From the NCBI RefSeq assembly GCF_030053155.1, contig NZ_CP125640.1, forward strand, positions 2,294,001-2,358,000: DNA of 64,000 bases. The letters run 5' to 3'. The position numbers were made by a program, and so were the translations under genes. Under the pieces are notes generated by a model that worked only from the letters and a program-made list of their open reading frames with translations, did not search any database and was not told where the DNA came from. This document shows, piece after piece, positions 62,466 to 64,000 of the stretch. The first letter of the stretch is position 1. Every line of letters starts with the position of its first letter. This DNA is from Rhizobium sp. BT03 (GTDB lineage: Bacteria; Pseudomonadota; Alphaproteobacteria; Rhizobiales; Rhizobiaceae).

Positions 62466-63491
62466 TCAGGCTTCCAGGCCCTTGAGGACATTGGCGACGT
62501 TCAAGCCGATCTCCGGCACACCGTAGCCGCCCTCCATGCAGGCGAGCACCGGCAGGCCGGCGGAAGCGATCATCGCGCCCATGCGGGTGAAATCGTCGGA
62601 GGTGAGGCTGAAGAAGGAGATCGGGTCGCGCTCGAAGGTATCGACGCCGAGCGCCACGACGATCGCCTCGGCGCCGAAGGTCTTGATGCGGGCAAGCGCA
62701 TCGGCAAGGGCCGACGACCAGACCTCCCAGGGCGTGCCCGGCGGCATCGGATAGTTGCGGTTGGCGCCCGCCCCCGCCCCCTCGCCCTCCTCGTCGGCAT
62801 GGCCGAGGAAATAGGGAAAGGCCTGCATCGGATCGCCATGCAGCGAGGCGGTGAAGACATCGCCTCTGTGATAGAAGAGATCCTGGGTGCCGTTGCCATG
62901 GTGGAAATCGACATCGAGCACGGCGACCTTTTTCGCACCGCGATCAAGCAGCCGCTGCGCCGCCACACCCGAATTGTTGATGAAGCAATAACCGCCGAAA
63001 AGATCGATGCCGGCATGGTGGCCGGGCGGGCGGCAGAGCGCGAAGGCGAAACGATTGCCCTCCCCCAGCCAGTCGGCGCCCGTCACCGCGCAGCGCATCG
63101 AGGCGATCGCCGCCTCATAGGAGCCTTTGGTGATCGAGGTGTCGGCGGCATTGGCATAATGGCCGATCGCGCCGACGATATTGTCGGGCACGCGCTGGCT
63201 GGTGCGGCGCACCGGAAAGGAATTGGCGATCGCCTCACCTGTAAAACCGGCCGCCACCCAGCGATCCCAGACGGTGGCGAGGAAATCCAGATAGGCCGGA
63301 TCATGCACCTTTTTAGCCGTTTCCAGCCCGTGGAAATCGGGCGCCACGACATCGGCAAAGCCCGCCTCCTTGACCGCCGTCAGGATCCATTCGGCCCGGA
63401 ACGGCGCTTCGAAAGGCGTCACCAGTTGGCCGGCATAGAGCTCGGTCCTGGCGTCACGCAGCTTGTGGTCTTCGGAATAGATGACGCGCAT
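62466..63491 (-). CDS. Histone deacetylase superfamily protein (acetylpolyamine amidohydrolase-like)
   Basis: The 341-residue enzyme has the zinc deacetylase motifs: FALCRPPGHHAGIDLFGGYC with the histidine pair, VLDVDFHHGNGTQDLFYHRG with the D-x-H metal ligands, VALGVDTFERDPISFF with the third aspartate, and the G-G-Y end CMEGGYGVPEIG. In bacteria such proteins deacetylate polyamines or small amides. The ATG at 63491 gives the typical start RVIYSEDHKLRDARTELYAG; an upstream ATG at 63545 is not supported. Confidence 0.92.
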   Translation of the reverse strand: MRVIYSEDHKLRDARTELYAGQLVTPFEAPFRAEWILTAVKEAGFADVVAPDFHGLETAKKVHDPAYLDFLATVWDRWVAAGFTGEAIANSFPVRRTSQRVPDNIVGAIGHYANAADTSITKGSYEAAIASMRCAVTGADWLGEGNRFAFALCRPPGHHAGIDLFGGYCFINNSGVAAQRLLDRGAKKVAVLDVDFHHGNGTQDLFYHRGDVFTASLHGDPMQAFPYFLGHADEEGEGAGAGANRNYPMPPGTPWEVWSSALADALARIKTFGAEAIVVALGVDTFERDPISFFSLTSDDFTRMGAMIASAGLPVLACMEGGYGVPEIGLNVANVLKGLEA

Positions 63492-63625
63492 TTCAGATCC
63501 TGCCTTTGATTGAAGATCGAGATTTACACGGGGTTGCCGCGACAAAAAAGCGGTGTGGCGAGCTCTTGATCATCCAGAGCAACAACGCCACCTTCGCCGC
63601 TGTCTTGAGAACGAGGAATTTCCGC

Positions 63626-64000
63626 ATGAAAGTGCTGATGGTCGATGTCGACGGCGTGCTCATTCATGGCCGGCCGGCCGACGGCCTGCCGCATTTCACT
63701 TTTCTCGAGCGCGATCTCGGGCTGCGACCCGAGCTGCTGCAGCAGGAATTCTTCCAGACCTGCTGGGGCGATATCATTGTCGGCCGCGCGGCGTTGGAGC
63801 CCAGCCTTGCCGAAGTGCTGGCAACGATCGCGCCCCATCTCAGCGCCGCGACGCTGATCGATTACTGGTTCGAAAACGATTCCCGCCTTGATCTCACCCT
63901 GCTGGAAGAGCTCGCCGCCCTCAGGCAAAGCGGTGTCACGCTGTTCCTGGCGACCAACCAGGAGCACAGGCGGGCGCGCTATCTGATGGAACAGGCCGGC
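63626..64000 (+). CDS. HAD family hydrolase, 3' end outside window
   Basis: An open frame of 125 codons runs from ATG 63626 to the window end. It starts with the HAD motif I MKVLMVDVDGVLIHG (two aspartates) and has motif II as LFLATNQEHRRAR near residue 108, with a helical cap between (ERDLGLRPELLQQEFFQTCW). HAD-type phosphatases of the YihX-like group act on sugar phosphates or nucleotides; the substrate is not deducible. GAGGAA precedes the ATG. Confidence 0.88.
   Translation, partial: MKVLMVDVDGVLIHGRPADGLPHFTFLERDLGLRPELLQQEFFQTCWGDIIVGRAALEPSLAEVLATIAPHLSAATLIDYWFENDSRLDLTLLEELAALRQSGVTLFLATNQEHRRARYLMEQAG

Overview
The window reads as a stretch of core chromosome from a fast-growing rhizobium (Rhizobiaceae, Rhizobium etli/leguminosarum group). 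The pointers are the high GC content, a Sinorhizobium/Agrobacterium-type phospholipid N-methyltransferase (PmtA), MbfA behind a perfect Irr-type iron control element, a bacterial transglutaminase-like (BTLCP) peptidase, and several palindromic dispersed repeats of the kind scattered through Rhizobium intergenic regions. I see no phage, plasmid, insertion sequence, CRISPR array, tRNA or rRNA gene.

Layout. 0-13 kb is housekeeping: rsmI (cut by the left edge), dnaN, a DUF72 protein, pmtA, a degenerate histidine-phosphatase-like gene, pyrF, DUF1330, a complex-I-assembly-like NAD(P)-binding protein, uppP, a GST, queG coupled to an epimerase-like gene, an AT-rich leader in front of a small RlpA-like protein whose end carries a tandem repeat, and rsmB. 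13.4-18.5 kb is a four-gene periplasmic cluster (imelysin, di-heme DUF1111 protein, second imelysin, Tat-exported DUF1513 protein), likely iron-related. 18.5-22.7 kb holds DUF2252, a PaaI-type thioesterase coupled to a nucleosidase-like protein, and guaA.

22.7-33 kb is an accessory zone made of regulator/target pairs and clearly decaying genes: a GNAT fragment, a WYL regulator with two in-frame TGA codons, a frameshifted RibD-type reductase, a VapB-like antitoxin next to the first codons of a lost VapC toxin, and a 2'-5' RNA ligase broken by a deletion. Intact neighbours include PEBP, AraC, GlxA-type AraC, isochorismatase, LysR, an Atu4866-domain protein, two SDRs and Ogt. 33-41 kb has an M14-type deacylase, ArsC/Spx-like and YbaK proteins, two MarR regulators each divergent from a likely target, an M29 aminopeptidase and xseA. 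41.4-44.8 kb is a surface-glycosylation module: a large GT-C-like membrane protein divergent from a GtrB-like transferase plus GtrA flippase. 45-51 kb has oxidoreductases, a LysR/aldo-keto reductase pair, a GNAT enzyme, an M15-like protein and a ferritin-like DUF892 protein.

51-57 kb is a translation block on the minus strand (infC, rpmI, rplT, pheS, pheT), with infC starting at AUU and a terminator/antiterminator-like fold before pheS. The right end has an alpha/beta hydrolase, the BTLCP peptidase, a repeat-filled gap, mbfA divergent from a truncated hemoglobin across the ICE box, an RhtA-like exporter, recX, an acetylpolyamine-amidohydrolase-like gene and the start of a HAD hydrolase cut by the right edge.

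Recurring themes are iron (imelysins, MbfA/ICE, DUF892, globin), divergent regulator-target pairs with visible palindromic operators (23.8, 29.5, 35.5 and 38.6 kb), and dispersed palindromes that fill gaps and in one case supply a stop codon.
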